From: JAKAXS01 sp965279065
Lineage (GTDB): Bacteria; Pseudomonadota; Alphaproteobacteria; Rhizobiales; Hyphomicrobiaceae
Direction: 5' to 3'
Assembly: GCA_965279065.1 (NCBI GenBank)
Contig: OZ257134.1
Coordinates: forward strand, 124,001-188,000
Length of the DNA: 64,000 nucleotides
Shown: positions 1 through 8,162 of the stretch, one piece after another
How positions within the stretch are numbered: the stretch's first letter is position 1
How the letters are laid out: the number at the start of each line of letters is the position of its first letter
Program-made: the position numbers and the translations under genes
The notes under the pieces: generated by a model
What the model saw: only the letters and a program-made list of their open reading frames with translations
Told to the model about the DNA's origin: nothing
Database searches by the model: none

Positions 1-2
1 AG

Positions 3-623
3 ATTCAGCAATCGATTGCCCGCATCCACGAGGCTTGCCAGGCGCCGCCACTTTCGCCGCCCGACTATCGCGCGCTCTTCGAGGCGATGGCCGAGGAGAT
101 TACCTCCAACGGCCTGACGGGTGCGCAGACGATCAACAACGTCTCGCAGCGTGCCTTGCAGCACGGCGCCGACATCCATCCTGACGACGTCCGTTTCGTG
201 ATGGAAGTCGTCAGCGAGCCCGACCCCTGGTTCGAGCAGGGTGCATCGCCTATCCTCCTCGCCAACCGCTTCCGCAACTACGTGATCTCCCAGTGCCGCC
301 GCCAGCACATGCAGCTGTCGGCCACCGAGATCGACCTGATCGAGATGTGGTTCACCGGCAGCAATCTCATGCCGGGCAAAGACGCCGCACCTCAGCGTGC
401 CGAAGCCGTCGACACTTATCGTCGCCGCAATCCGGCGACAGCACAGGCACCGCAGTCGCAGGCTCCGCAGCCACCCGTTGGTCGCCAGGTTCCGCCCAAG
501 CAGGACCGCGCCGATCGTTGGTGGCACCTCGACAACCCCGGTCATGGCGCTCAACAAACCCTGCACGACGACCGCAGCGTCGACGACTTCCCGCGCATCG
601 TCAGGCCGCGCGTCCGCAGCTGA
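3..623 (+). CDS. Hypothetical protein, 5' end outside the window
   Basis: The frame is open to the left edge, so only the C-terminal 206 residues are visible; an internal ATG at 87 is an unlikely start because the reading continues upstream with good codon use. The visible part is a helical domain of about 120 residues with an acidic DDVRFVLEVVSE-like stretch and a WFEQGAS motif, followed by a Pro/Gln-rich, low-complexity tail. I do not recognise the family with certainty; the domain could be a small helix-turn-helix type module, but that is a guess. A strong hairpin terminator follows 20 bases after the stop. Confidence 0.75.
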   Translation: MQQSIARIHEACQAPPLSPPDYRALFEAMAEEITSNGLTGAQTINNVSQRALQHGADIHPDDVRFVMEVVSEPDPWFEQGASPILLANRFRNYVISQCRRQHMQLSATEIDLIEMWFTGSNLMPGKDAAPQRAEAVDTYRRRNPATAQAPQSQAPQPPVGRQVPPKQDRADRWWHLDNPGHGAQQTLHDDRSVDDFPRIVRPRVRS

Positions 624-643
624 TACTCAGACGTAGGCAAACA

Positions 644-675
644 AAAACGCGGCGGATTGGACCGCCGCGTTTTTT
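644..675. terminator. Bidirectional intrinsic terminator
   Basis: A 12-bp stem (arms 644-655 and 662-673) with a 6-nt loop has A-run and T-run flanks on both sides. It lies between two convergent genes ending at 623 (+) and 699 (-), so it can terminate both. Confidence 0.85.
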
Positions 676-698
676 GTATGAATTGCGTGCAGGCCGAT

Positions 699-923
699 CT
701 AGCGCTGCATCAGCCTTTGCTGTTCGCGCCGGCGCACCACTACTGCAACCCCGGCCCAGGCCCACGACCGGCCCGCGTCACCCTGCACCTGGTGAAAACT
801 GGAGAGGAAGTCCGCGACTCCGGCAGCGTGCTGGCCGTGGCGGCCTTCCAGCACCTCGGCCATCGAGACGACGTCGTACCCTGTGACCGGCGTTGTGTCG
901 GTGCCTTCGCTCATCGTGCTCAT
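699..923 (-). CDS. Small hypothetical protein
   Basis: A 74-residue protein starting at the ATG at 923; a second ATG three codons later is also possible, and a longer frame upstream reads as arginine-rich noise. It has a short acidic N-terminus, a central stretch with VSMAEVLEGRHG and a C-terminal WAWAGVA segment followed by basic residues. Codon use is typical of the window and the gene ends at the shared terminator. No family is recognised and no membrane segment or signal peptide is evident. It could be a conserved lineage-specific protein. Confidence 0.5.
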   Translation of the reverse strand: MSTMSEGTDTTPVTGYDVVSMAEVLEGRHGQHAAGVADFLSSFHQVQGDAGRSWAWAGVAVVVRRREQQRLMQR

Positions 924-1113
924 AGCGCAGTCCTCGGATCTCGTTTCGATGTCCGTGCTGCAAAAGTCCGGCCAGCCGCCGCAGTGTCGAAATGAGCCAC
1001 GCAACGCCGTAAAACCGCGAGCGCCGGCGTTACCGTCGCACCGACGACGACGAGTGTGCACGAATGAAACGCCGTTCGTGGCAAGCACCTAGCGAGCGGC
1101 AGTCGGGAATGCG

Positions 1114-2178
1114 CTACTGTGCCTTCGTGGCGGGGGCGGTAGATCCGGCACTGGAGGCTTGAACCGGCTTGTTTTGAGCCGCCGGTTTCGCGGCCCCGCC
1201 CTTTTCGCCCTTCTCCGCCTCCGCCTTGGCGCGGCGCGCCTTGGCCTTGGCACGTCGCGTCGCGATCGCGCGCGGCTTGATCGTGCCGCACTCATACGAC
1301 AGCACCGTCTGGCGCACGCTCACGACGCCCTTGGCGTCTGGCGGCAACGGCAGCGTATCGACGGTCTGCGGGTTGAACACCATCTTCCACGCGTAGGCCG
1401 AGAAGCCGTATTCGAGCAGGCCCGCTGCACGAACCGTGCGCTCGCGGCTCGTCGGCGAGCCCAGCACCACCGCCATCAGCCGGCGCCCATCGCGCGTGGC
1501 GCTGGCGATCACGTTGAAGCCGCTGTCGCAGATGAAGCCGGTCTTCATGCCGTCTGCACCCTGGAACGAACGCAGCAGGCTGTTGTGCGAGCCAAGTCGC
1601 ATTTTGCCGAGACGCATCTCTGACATCGTCCACAGCGAGGCGTATTCCGGATAGTCCTTGACCACCGCCCGTGCCAGTTTGGCGAGGTCGCGCGCCGTGG
1701 TCACCTGTTCCGGTGCCGGCAGCCCGTTGGGATTGACGAACTTGGTACGCGTCATGCCGAGCCGCTGCGCCGTCTCGTTCATCTTTTGGACGAATACTTC
1801 TTCGCTGCCGCCCACGGCTTCCGCCAGCATGACCGCCACGTCGTTCGCCGACTTGATGATGAGCGCTTCCAGCCCCTTCTGCACCGTCAGCTCGCCGCCG
1901 ATCGGCAGCCCCACCTTGCTGGGCTGCTGCAGGAATGCCTTTTCGCTGCACGTGATCTTGTCGTCGAGTTTGACCTTGCCGGCCTTGACGGCCTCGAAAA
2001 CCAGGTACGCCGTCATCACCTTGGTCACGGAAGCCGGATGCCATTGGTCGTCGGCGTCCTCGGCGTAGAGAACCTTGCCGTCCACGGCGTCGAACAGCAG
2101 CGTCGGCGCCGCTTGCGCAGCCGTCAGGCCGGCCAATGAGCCGGAAAGCAGAGCCGCTACAGCCAGCCAAACGCGCAT
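1114..2178 (-). CDS. D-alanyl-D-alanine carboxypeptidase (PBP5/6, DacF-like)
   Basis: Periplasmic serine DD-carboxypeptidase that trims the terminal D-Ala of peptidoglycan pentapeptides (family S11). The ATG at 2178 is chosen because GGAG lies 5 nt upstream and a clean signal peptide follows, cleaving after AQA near residue 23. The three active-site motifs are in order: S50-V-T-K53, S110-A-N112 and K212-T-G214. The 354-residue protein ends in an Ala/Lys-rich tail of about 50 residues in place of the usual amphipathic anchor helix. It is transcribed alone, with a convergent small gene region on its far side. Family assignment is firm; which paralogue it is cannot be said from one window. Confidence 0.93.
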   Translation of the reverse strand: MRVWLAVAALLSGSLAGLTAAQAAPTLLFDAVDGKVLYAEDADDQWHPASVTKVMTAYLVFEAVKAGKVKLDDKITCSEKAFLQQPSKVGLPIGGELTVQKGLEALIIKSANDVAVMLAEAVGGSEEVFVQKMNETAQRLGMTRTKFVNPNGLPAPEQVTTARDLAKLARAVVKDYPEYASLWTMSEMRLGKMRLGSHNSLLRSFQGADGMKTGFICDSGFNVIASATRDGRRLMAVVLGSPTSRERTVRAAGLLEYGFSAYAWKMVFNPQTVDTLPLPPDAKGVVSVRQTVLSYECGTIKPRAIATRRAKAKARRAKAEAEKGEKGGAAKPAAQNKPVQASSAGSTAPATKAQ

Positions 2179-2338
2179 GATCGCTCCAGTCTTCCTAGTC
2201 ATTTGTCGCCAGGGTTTGCAGGCGTACCATAGCCCAAAATTGGGCAGCAATCCGCTATGCGTACTTTTGCCTGTTCAGTGTGGGACATCAGCCGCACACG
2301 GAGGCCCGAAGGGCAGTTTTACTGCCTGGTGTGGGAAT

Positions 2339-2743
2339 TCAACTGTTGCGCAGGTCGTAGTGGAACACCTTGGAGATGATCTGCCATCGCCCGTCGACGA
2401 AGATCAGAGTCAACAGGTCCACGAAGTACTTGGGCGCGATCACGCACTCCACACGTGCGAACGCCGTCACCGGCCCGGCTAGCTCGATCGAAATGATGCG
2501 ATCGCCGCGCGCATCGTTGCGGCTCGCCGGCGAGGGACGCGCCTCGACGATTGGAAAATACTCGTCCATCGTGCGGTATAGCAGGCTGCCGTCCGTCACG
2601 CAGACGTACTGGGCCCGCGGGTGCATCACCTGCGCCAGCCGCGTCGTGTCGCTGTGGTAGAGCCCGTCGAAATAGACGCCCAGAACCTTGGCGATCGCCG
2701 CTGCGCTGTTCGCAAAAGCCTCCGCCGTCACGCCTGGCCCCAT
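2339..2743 (-). CDS. NTF2-like / lumazine-binding-like family protein
   Basis: A protein of about 134 residues with the cone-shaped NTF2-like pattern: an N-terminal helix (IAKVLGVYFDGLYHSD), a central HPRAQYVCVTDG segment, and C-terminal strands ending in GRWQIISKVFHYD. Members are often annotated as nuclear transport factor 2 family or putative lumazine-binding; a substrate cannot be inferred. The start is either the ATG at 2743 or a GTG at 2731 that overlaps the stop of the upstream VOC gene, so the two are translationally coupled and probably form one operon. Confidence 0.8.
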   Translation of the reverse strand: MGPGVTAEAFANSAAAIAKVLGVYFDGLYHSDTTRLAQVMHPRAQYVCVTDGSLLYRTMDEYFPIVEARPSPASRNDARGDRIISIELAGPVTAFARVECVIAPKYFVDLLTLIFVDGRWQIISKVFHYDLRNS

Positions 2744-3078
2744 ACCGCCAGCTCGTAGCCGTCGGGATCGACGAAGTGGAAGCGCTGGCCGCCCGGAAAA
2801 TCGTAGATCGGTTTGGCGATACGTCCGCCGGCGGCCTCCACGCGACTGACGAGTGTCGGCAGGTCGTCGCCATAGAGCACGATCAGTGCCCCGCCCGGCG
2901 TCACCGGCGACAGCGTGGTGAATCCGCCCTTCAGTCGCCCGTCGTTGAATTCGCAGTACTGCGGCCCGTAGTCGGTGAACGTCCACCCGAACGCATTGCC
3001 ATAGAATGCCTTGGCGCGCGCGATGTCGACGACGCCGAACTCCACGTAGTCGATCTGCCGGTCATTCGTCGCGGGCAT
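2728..3078 (-). CDS. VOC (glyoxalase/dioxygenase superfamily) protein
   Basis: A 116-residue single VOC module: an N-terminal YVEFGVVDIARAKAFY strand-helix, a GGFTTL strand, the helix LPTLVSRVEAAGG, and the closing FHFVDPDGYELAVWG metal-site strand. The last Glu (in YELAVW) and His-containing strand fit the VOC metal pocket, but the reaction is not predictable. The ATG at 3078 is used because any longer N-terminus would run through the tRNA-Leu gene at 3110-3196. Its stop overlaps the start of the NTF2-like gene. Confidence 0.88.
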   Translation of the reverse strand: MPATNDRQIDYVEFGVVDIARAKAFYGNAFGWTFTDYGPQYCEFNDGRLKGGFTTLSPVTPGGALIVLYGDDLPTLVSRVEAAGGRIAKPIYDFPGGQRFHFVDPDGYELAVWGQA

Positions 3079-3109
3079 GCTGGGCCTCGTCGTATCCGAT
3101 GGTGGCGGA

Positions 3110-3196
3110 TGGTGCCTCTGGCCCGAGTCGAACGGGCACGTCATTACTGACAACAGATTTTGAGTCTGCCGCGTCTACCAATTCCGCCACAGAGGC
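3110..3196 (-). tRNA. tRNA-Leu (anticodon CAA)
   Basis: On the minus strand the 87-nt gene begins with the acceptor half GCCTCTG, pairs with CAGAGGC near the 3' end, and encodes CCA. The anticodon loop reads CTCAAAA, giving anticodon CAA (reads UUG). It has the long variable arm expected for leucine tRNAs and the TTCGA T-loop. Confidence 0.95.
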
Positions 3197-3505
3197 TAAC
3201 CGAAGCGAGAAGCCGCGCACTATAGCCAGCACGCCTCCCGCGTCTAGGGGGATGTCGGGTCGATGTGCATGGGGTGACACCATGGGGCCGACACCCAAGC
3301 GCCACCCTTGCAGCCAATCAAAGCGCCGGATGTGCGCCCGTGCTTGGTTTGTATACTTCGCGCCGCAAATGCCTCGAGGATCGCAGTTTGCCGATCCGCC
3401 GCCCGCAGACATCATGATAAGAAAAAGAGCATGGCTGCAGCGACCTGTATACTTGGCGACCATTTTTAACTGACCTATGGCCGAGCGTTGCCAACGAGGT
3501 GCATT
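3197..3505. other. Intergenic region, no gene seen
   Basis: About 309 bases between tRNA-Leu and the trypsin-like gene, more AT-rich than its surroundings near the right end. It contains the near-identical 13-mers TGTATACTTCGCG (3350-3362) and TGTATACTTGGCG (3446-3458), 96 bases apart in the same orientation. These could be paired operator or promoter elements; otherwise nothing is recognised. Confidence 0.4.
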
Positions 3506-4351
3506 GTGAGATTCTGGATTTCCCTCCTGTTCCTGTTCCCCGTCTCAGCCTTCGCCTACTTCGATGCGCCCCTGCTTGCGACGTCCGAGGCGAAGGACGC
3601 TCTCCGTTTCACGGCAAAAATCTATCGCGACGGCAAGCCCGCCTGCACTGGTGCCTTGATCGGCTCCCAGTACGTCCTCACCGGAGCGCACTGCTTCGAT
3701 ACGAAGTTGAAATACTCGGCCAAATTTGCCCTGGACGGCAAGGACCAGAAGCTCGAAGACATTGCGATCGTTGACTATCGCCTTGCGAAAGCGGCTGTGG
3801 ACATGGTGCAAGGCGTCAGCGACAAGCATCATGCGGACGGCGCCTTTCACGACTACGCGGTCGCCAAGCTCAAGCGAGCCCCCAAATTTGCCAAGCCGGT
3901 CGCGTTGGTGACTGGCCGGAATCTGCCCGCCTTGCCCGACGCCACCAATGTCGCGCAAACGACGATGATTGGCTTCCAGCACATCAAGCCGACGACGATC
4001 AAGGCTCGCTCGACTGTGTCGTTGGCCACCAAGTATACCCCGCACAGTGCATATTACGCGGTCTATGAGATCCCCACCGGAACCTACAACTGCACGGGGG
4101 ATTCGGGTGGGCCGGTGGTTCTTCCCCTAAATCCGCAGAAAACGGAATTTGGTCTCATCGGCCTGAGCGTCGGCTTCATACGTGGCGTGGAAATTCCCGG
4201 AAACACCTGGGTCAATCCGTACAACAAGGCCACGATGCACTACTGCGGCGAGTCAGTTCCTGTCTTCCTCGTGCCCAAGGTGATCCCTGAGATCCAGGGG
4301 CTCATTCATGAACTGGGCGGCCCCGACGCGGCCACCGTCGACTTGAAGTAA
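3506..4351 (+). CDS. Secreted trypsin-like serine protease (S1 family)
   Basis: A 281-residue exported protease. The GTG at 3506 is preferred over a TTG six codons upstream because GAGG lies 6 nt before it and a good signal peptide (MRFWISLLFLFPVSAFA) follows. The catalytic triad is visible: His62 in LTGAHC, Asp116 in FHDYAVAKL, and Ser200 in CTGDSGGP. The residue six before Ser is Asn195-Cys, so the S1 pocket is not an obvious trypsin Asp; specificity is unknown. The gene stands alone, more AT-rich than its neighbours, beside tRNA-Leu. Periplasmic or extracellular location is inferred from the signal peptide. Confidence 0.9.
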   Translation: MRFWISLLFLFPVSAFAYFDAPLLATSEAKDALRFTAKIYRDGKPACTGALIGSQYVLTGAHCFDTKLKYSAKFALDGKDQKLEDIAIVDYRLAKAAVDMVQGVSDKHHADGAFHDYAVAKLKRAPKFAKPVALVTGRNLPALPDATNVAQTTMIGFQHIKPTTIKARSTVSLATKYTPHSAYYAVYEIPTGTYNCTGDSGGPVVLPLNPQKTEFGLIGLSVGFIRGVEIPGNTWVNPYNKATMHYCGESVPVFLVPKVIPEIQGLIHELGGPDAATVDLK

Positions 4352-4397
4352 CGCGTGAAAGCCAGGGAACGGCCTGCTGCCGTAACGAGGTCGCCGG

Positions 4398-4748
4398 TTA
4401 CTTCCAGGAATACGTTCGCCGCCCGCTGCCGTGGTGATGCTCGGTCACCTCGACGTGCTGGCCGATCGCAGGCGACGTCTGCTTCAGCACCAGCACATGA
4501 GCCTCGCGTCCGTCGTCCAGCCGAACGTCGACGGCGAGGCCATTCTGTACGCCTTGTGTGTTAGTGCCGTTATAGGAGCCGATCTTCTCGACGACGCCCG
4601 TGACGCGGCGATTTTCCACCGTCGCATCCAGGCCCGAGAGATAGAGGCCGGCGCCGATCAGAACCGCAACCCCGATGCCGGCGGCGCCCCATTTCACTTT
4701 CCGCATGAACAAGAGGCGGTCGAGTTTGCTCTTGGTTTCCGTGCGCAT
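4398..4748 (-). CDS. Membrane-anchored hypothetical protein
   Basis: A 116-residue protein with a basic N-terminus, one membrane segment at about residues 21-41 and a periplasmic domain built from strands (RVTGVVEKIGSY, LAVDVRLDDGREAHVLVL, IGQHVEVTEHHHG). The pattern of short beta-strands with a final VEVTE strand suggests a small OB- or SH3-like barrel, but no family is named. It lies 41 nt downstream of the metallopeptidase gene on the same strand and may be co-transcribed with it. Confidence 0.7.
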   Translation of the reverse strand: MRTETKSKLDRLLFMRKVKWGAAGIGVAVLIGAGLYLSGLDATVENRRVTGVVEKIGSYNGTNTQGVQNGLAVDVRLDDGREAHVLVLKQTSPAIGQHVEVTEHHHGSGRRTYSWK

Positions 4749-4789
4749 TGGTCACTCTCTAAGTCGAGACACGGCCCCGCGCAGAAGGA

Positions 4790-5548
4790 TCAGCGGCTGC
4801 TGAGGGCCGGGCCGTAACGATGCAGGTCCATGCCGTAGATCTGCAGCCAGCGCCGCGCCTCATCCATGTCGGGCATGGTGCGGCGGACGAGGGCCCAGAA
4901 CTTCGGCCCGTGGTTCATCTCGGCGAGATGCGCCACTTCGTGGGCGGCCACATAGTCCAGAATGTGCCGGGGTGCAAGGATCAGCCGCCAGGAGAACGAA
5001 AGGGCGCCGGTCGTGGAGCACGATCCCCACCGGCTCGTCTGGTCGCGCACGCTGATCCGCGACGCTTTGACCCCGAGACGCCGGCTATGCAAAGCCACCC
5101 GCTCGTCCAGATCCTCGCGGGCCTGCTTGATCAACCAGTCGCCGAGCCGGCGCGACGCGTGCTCGGCATCTCCCGCGACGCTGAGCTGTGCGAACGGGCT
5201 CATGGGCGTACGCTGCACCACGCCTTTGCCGCGCCCTGCCCGGCCGGGAAACACGATGCGGTGCGTCTCGCCACGCAAAGGCATGAAGGCGCCGTCGCGG
5301 AACGGCACGGGCGCTGGCAGGCTATCGAGCCGCTCACGCACCCAGGCCATGTTGCGGTGAAGGAAGCTTCCGGCTTCGTCGAGGTCGCACTGCACGGGCA
5401 GCGTCACGATGACCGCGCGCCGGGTGCGGCTGACGCGCAGCGTCAGGCGGCGCGCGCCGGGATGTCGTCGGACTTCGATTGGAGCATTGAGCTCTTGCAT
5501 GGAGTGATCGGTGATGGCCTTCGCTGCGGTCGCTTGCTTGCGCGGCAT
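4790..5548 (-). CDS. YgjP/SprT-like zinc metallopeptidase
   Basis: Family of small gluzincin-type metallopeptidases (YgjP-like, DUF45). The 252-residue protein carries H203-E-V-A-H207 with the third ligand His213 in MNHGPKFW, preceded by the family hallmark TSRWGSCS (171-178) that includes the conserved RWGSC turn. The N-terminal half is a strand-rich domain (RRLTLRVSRTRRAVIVTLP). The ATG at 5548 has GAGGAAC just upstream; an in-frame ATG 53 codons earlier gives a sequence without domain features. Physiological substrate is unknown. Confidence 0.9.
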   Translation of the reverse strand: MPRKQATAAKAITDHSMQELNAPIEVRRHPGARRLTLRVSRTRRAVIVTLPVQCDLDEAGSFLHRNMAWVRERLDSLPAPVPFRDGAFMPLRGETHRIVFPGRAGRGKGVVQRTPMSPFAQLSVAGDAEHASRRLGDWLIKQAREDLDERVALHSRRLGVKASRISVRDQTSRWGSCSTTGALSFSWRLILAPRHILDYVAAHEVAHLAEMNHGPKFWALVRRTMPDMDEARRWLQIYGMDLHRYGPALSSR

Positions 5549-5846
5549 GGAGTTCCTCAGTTCCGCGTGATGCGCACGCGATGCAAAGACAGGATCACTA
5601 AGACTGACAGCCGCATCGTTCGCGCGGCTGAGGCGCGGGTTGCGAAGCCATGATGTCTTGAGCACGATCCAACTTTTAGCAAGTTTGCCAACGTGCGCCA
5701 GATACATTTTTTCATCACACCCGATGGCAATGCCAAAGGAAGTGTGTGTGTGTGGCGCTGGCGCCCTAGGTGTTTGACGCAGGAATACTGATGCAGCGAA
5801 CCGCGACGAACGCTACAAAGTTCGCGTCTATAGGCGTCGCAGAGCG

Positions 5847-7205
5847 CTATTTGGAGGCGTGTGACTCGCCCCTTGCGCCGAACGTGAACGCCACCGAGGC
5901 TACGTCATCGTCGCGTGCCGCGGTCTTCGGCGTCTTTGCCGCGGTCGTAGAAGTTGGGATAAGCGCCGTCCGCTTGCCGTCGTGCACGCGAATGAACTGG
6001 GCGATGCGTGGCAGCGTATGCGCGTTGAACCGCGACCCGTTGAAGATGCCGTAGTGGCCGACGCCCTCGGCCTCGTAGTGAAACTTGCGCGACGCATCGA
6101 GGCCAGATGTCAGCGCGATTGCCGCACTGCATTGCCCGCGCCCGGTGATGTCGTCCTTCTCGCCTTCGATCGTCATCAGAGCGACGCGGCGGATCGCGCT
6201 GAGGTCGACGGGCTGCCCGCGGTGCGTCATTTCCCCCTTGGGCAAGAGATGGCGGACGAACACCGTGTCGATGGTTTGCAAATAGAATTCGGCCGTCAGG
6301 TCCATCACCGCCAGATACTCGTCGTAGAAGGTGCGGTGCTTCTCCGCGCTGTCGCCGTCGCCGGAGACGAGGCTGTCGAACAGTGCGCCGTGCGCATGCG
6401 CGTGCCGGTCGAGGTTCATCGACATGAAGCCCGTCAGCTGCAGAAAGCCCGGATAGACGCTGCGTCCCGAACCCGGCTGCGTCCACGGCAGCGTCGTAAT
6501 GACGTTGCGCGAGAACCATTCGGTGCCACGCTCTTCCGCCATGCGATTGACGGCCGTTGGGCTCACCCGCGTATCCACGGGTCCGCCGGCGAGGATCAGG
6601 CTGCACGGCACGTTGGCGTCGCCTTCGGCTTCCATGCGCGCGACCGCCGCCAGCACCGGCACCGCGGGCTGGCACACCGCGAACACGTGCACGTCGCCGC
6701 CGAACGTCTCCAGCATCCGGCGCACATAGTCGATGGTGTCGTCGAGATCGAAGCGCCCACTCGCATACGGTACCATGCGCGCATCACGCCAGTCCGTGAT
6801 GAAGACCTCGTGGTCGGGCAGGAACGACTCCACCGTGCCGCGCAGCAGCGTTGCGAAATGGCCCGACATCGGCGCCACGATCAGCACACGCGGATCGCGT
6901 GCCGCGCGCGCGTCGCAAATGTTGCGCTTGAAGTGAATGAGATTGCAGAAGGGCGCGTGCCAGACGATGTCTTCGCGCACCGCGACGGTGGCCCCGTCGA
7001 CCGTCGTCGATGTCAGGCCGAATTCCGGCTTGCCGTAGCGTCGCGTGCTGCGTTCGAACAGTTCAAGCGACGCCGAGGCATGGCGCCCCATCAGGGTGTG
7101 CATGAAAGGGTTGAACGGATTGTCGAGCATTGATCGGGCGTGACCGGCCGCAGCCCGCGCCGGGGCCATGGCGGCATGGCCCATTTCAAACCAGTGATAG
7201 AGCAC
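5847..7205 (-). CDS. phaZ: Intracellular polyhydroxyalkanoate (PHB) depolymerase
   Basis: Hydrolyses amorphous intracellular PHB granules to 3-hydroxybutyrate oligomers. The 452-residue protein begins at a GTG (7205) preceded by GAGGG; this start gives MLYHWFEMGH, resembling the N-terminus of known PhaZ1 enzymes. The catalytic nucleophile is Cys178 in FAVCQPAVPV, matching the Cys-type lipase box of Ralstonia PhaZ1 (Cys183). Candidate His and Asp of the triad lie in GVGHYGIFNG and EGEKDDITG. The Ala/Thr-rich C-terminal 30 residues look disordered. It links functionally to phaR, phaA and phaB at 35-38 kb in this window. Confidence 0.93.
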   Translation of the reverse strand: MLYHWFEMGHAAMAPARAAAGHARSMLDNPFNPFMHTLMGRHASASLELFERSTRRYGKPEFGLTSTTVDGATVAVREDIVWHAPFCNLIHFKRNICDARAARDPRVLIVAPMSGHFATLLRGTVESFLPDHEVFITDWRDARMVPYASGRFDLDDTIDYVRRMLETFGGDVHVFAVCQPAVPVLAAVARMEAEGDANVPCSLILAGGPVDTRVSPTAVNRMAEERGTEWFSRNVITTLPWTQPGSGRSVYPGFLQLTGFMSMNLDRHAHAHGALFDSLVSGDGDSAEKHRTFYDEYLAVMDLTAEFYLQTIDTVFVRHLLPKGEMTHRGQPVDLSAIRRVALMTIEGEKDDITGRGQCSAAIALTSGLDASRKFHYEAEGVGHYGIFNGSRFNAHTLPRIAQFIRVHDGKRTALIPTSTTAAKTPKTAARDDDVASVAFTFGARGESHASK

Positions 7206-7364
7206 GGTGTTTCCCTCAGTCGGAACTCTCGAACGCAAGCTGCACTCGATATCATCTCGCGCAGCACAACATCGTTCAATCGGCGCGAGTTCCGGCCTTA
7301 ACGCTCTCCGTACACGTCGACGCAGAGTCGCTGATTCGCGGCAACTTTGAAAGTTGTTGTGCGG

Positions 7365-7955
7365 TTACAACGCTTTTTCGAGCTTTGCCGCAAGCTCGTC
7401 GACCGTGATGGGATAGGGGTAGTGGGTGACGTACTGACCACTCTCGTCCATCAGATAGATGATCGAGGAGTGGTCGAAGGTGTAGTTGCCGGGTTCGCTG
7501 CCCGCCACCTTCTTATAGTAAACCCTGTAGGCCTGCGCTGCCGCCTTCACCTCGTCCGCCGTCCCTGAAAGGCCGATCAGCCTGGGGCTGATGCTCTTCG
7601 CATATTCGTCGGTCTTCTCGGGCGGATCGCGTTCCGCATCGAGCGTGATGAAGAGCGGCGCCACCTTGTCGGCCTTGGCACCCAGTTTATCGAGCGCTGC
7701 CGCGATCACTCTCAAGCCCCCGGGACAAACGTCGGGGCAAGACGTGAACCCGAAGAACACCAGCATCTTCCGCCCGGCGAAGTCTTTCTCGCTGACGCGC
7801 TTGCCGCTGGCGTCCGTCAGGGTAAATGGCCCGCCGACCAGCGCCTTGCCCGTCGTCACGGCGCCCGTCGGCGGCGCCTGTCTGATCAGCACCCAGGCCG
7901 ATAGGCCGCCCAGTGCCAGCCCCAGAAGGACGATGACGATAGCCTTGAGACGCAT
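7365..7955 (-). CDS. SCO1/SenC/PrrC family copper/redox protein
   Basis: A 196-residue inner-membrane-anchored thioredoxin-fold protein involved in copper delivery to cytochrome c oxidase (CuA) or thiol redox. One N-terminal membrane segment (about 4-25) is followed by the copper motif C73-P-D-V-C77 and the conserved His162 in FDHSSIIYL. It is divergent from regB with about 207 nt between starts, the arrangement seen for senC/prrC with reg/prr genes, suggesting a link to RegA-controlled respiration. The minus-strand frame is open far upstream, but that part is antisense to regB and is not coding. Confidence 0.92.
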   Translation of the reverse strand: MRLKAIVIVLLGLALGGLSAWVLIRQAPPTGAVTTGKALVGGPFTLTDASGKRVSEKDFAGRKMLVFFGFTSCPDVCPGGLRVIAAALDKLGAKADKVAPLFITLDAERDPPEKTDEYAKSISPRLIGLSGTADEVKAAAQAYRVYYKKVAGSEPGNYTFDHSSIIYLMDESGQYVTHYPYPITVDELAAKLEKAL

Positions 7956-8162
7956 GTCCACACCCGATTTGTTGCCGATTGCCGTATGAGACGAAAGCGT
8001 AGGCCGCCGCTTTGTCGGATGGCGGACGCCGTCTGGCAAGCGTGCTAGGTAGGGACTTATACGCACAGGGCCGTCCGCCCAAAGTAGACCGGGAGTTTCC
8101 TCCCGGAAATTGGCGGGCGTTCCACTCAACATGGCTCCTACCGCCCCGAGCTTGGCTTTGCG
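7956..8162. promoter_or_regulatory. Divergent promoter region, SCO gene and regB
   Basis: The 207 nt between the divergent SCO and regB starts must hold promoters for both. No confident sigma-70 hexamers or dyad operator were identified by eye; autoregulation by RegA is an inference from related species. Confidence 0.4.

Noticed and set aside
3062..3463. 133-codon minus-strand frame crossing tRNA-Leu
   Set aside because: It includes the conceptual translation SVAELVDAADSKSV that tRNA-Leu genes give; a well-known false protein.
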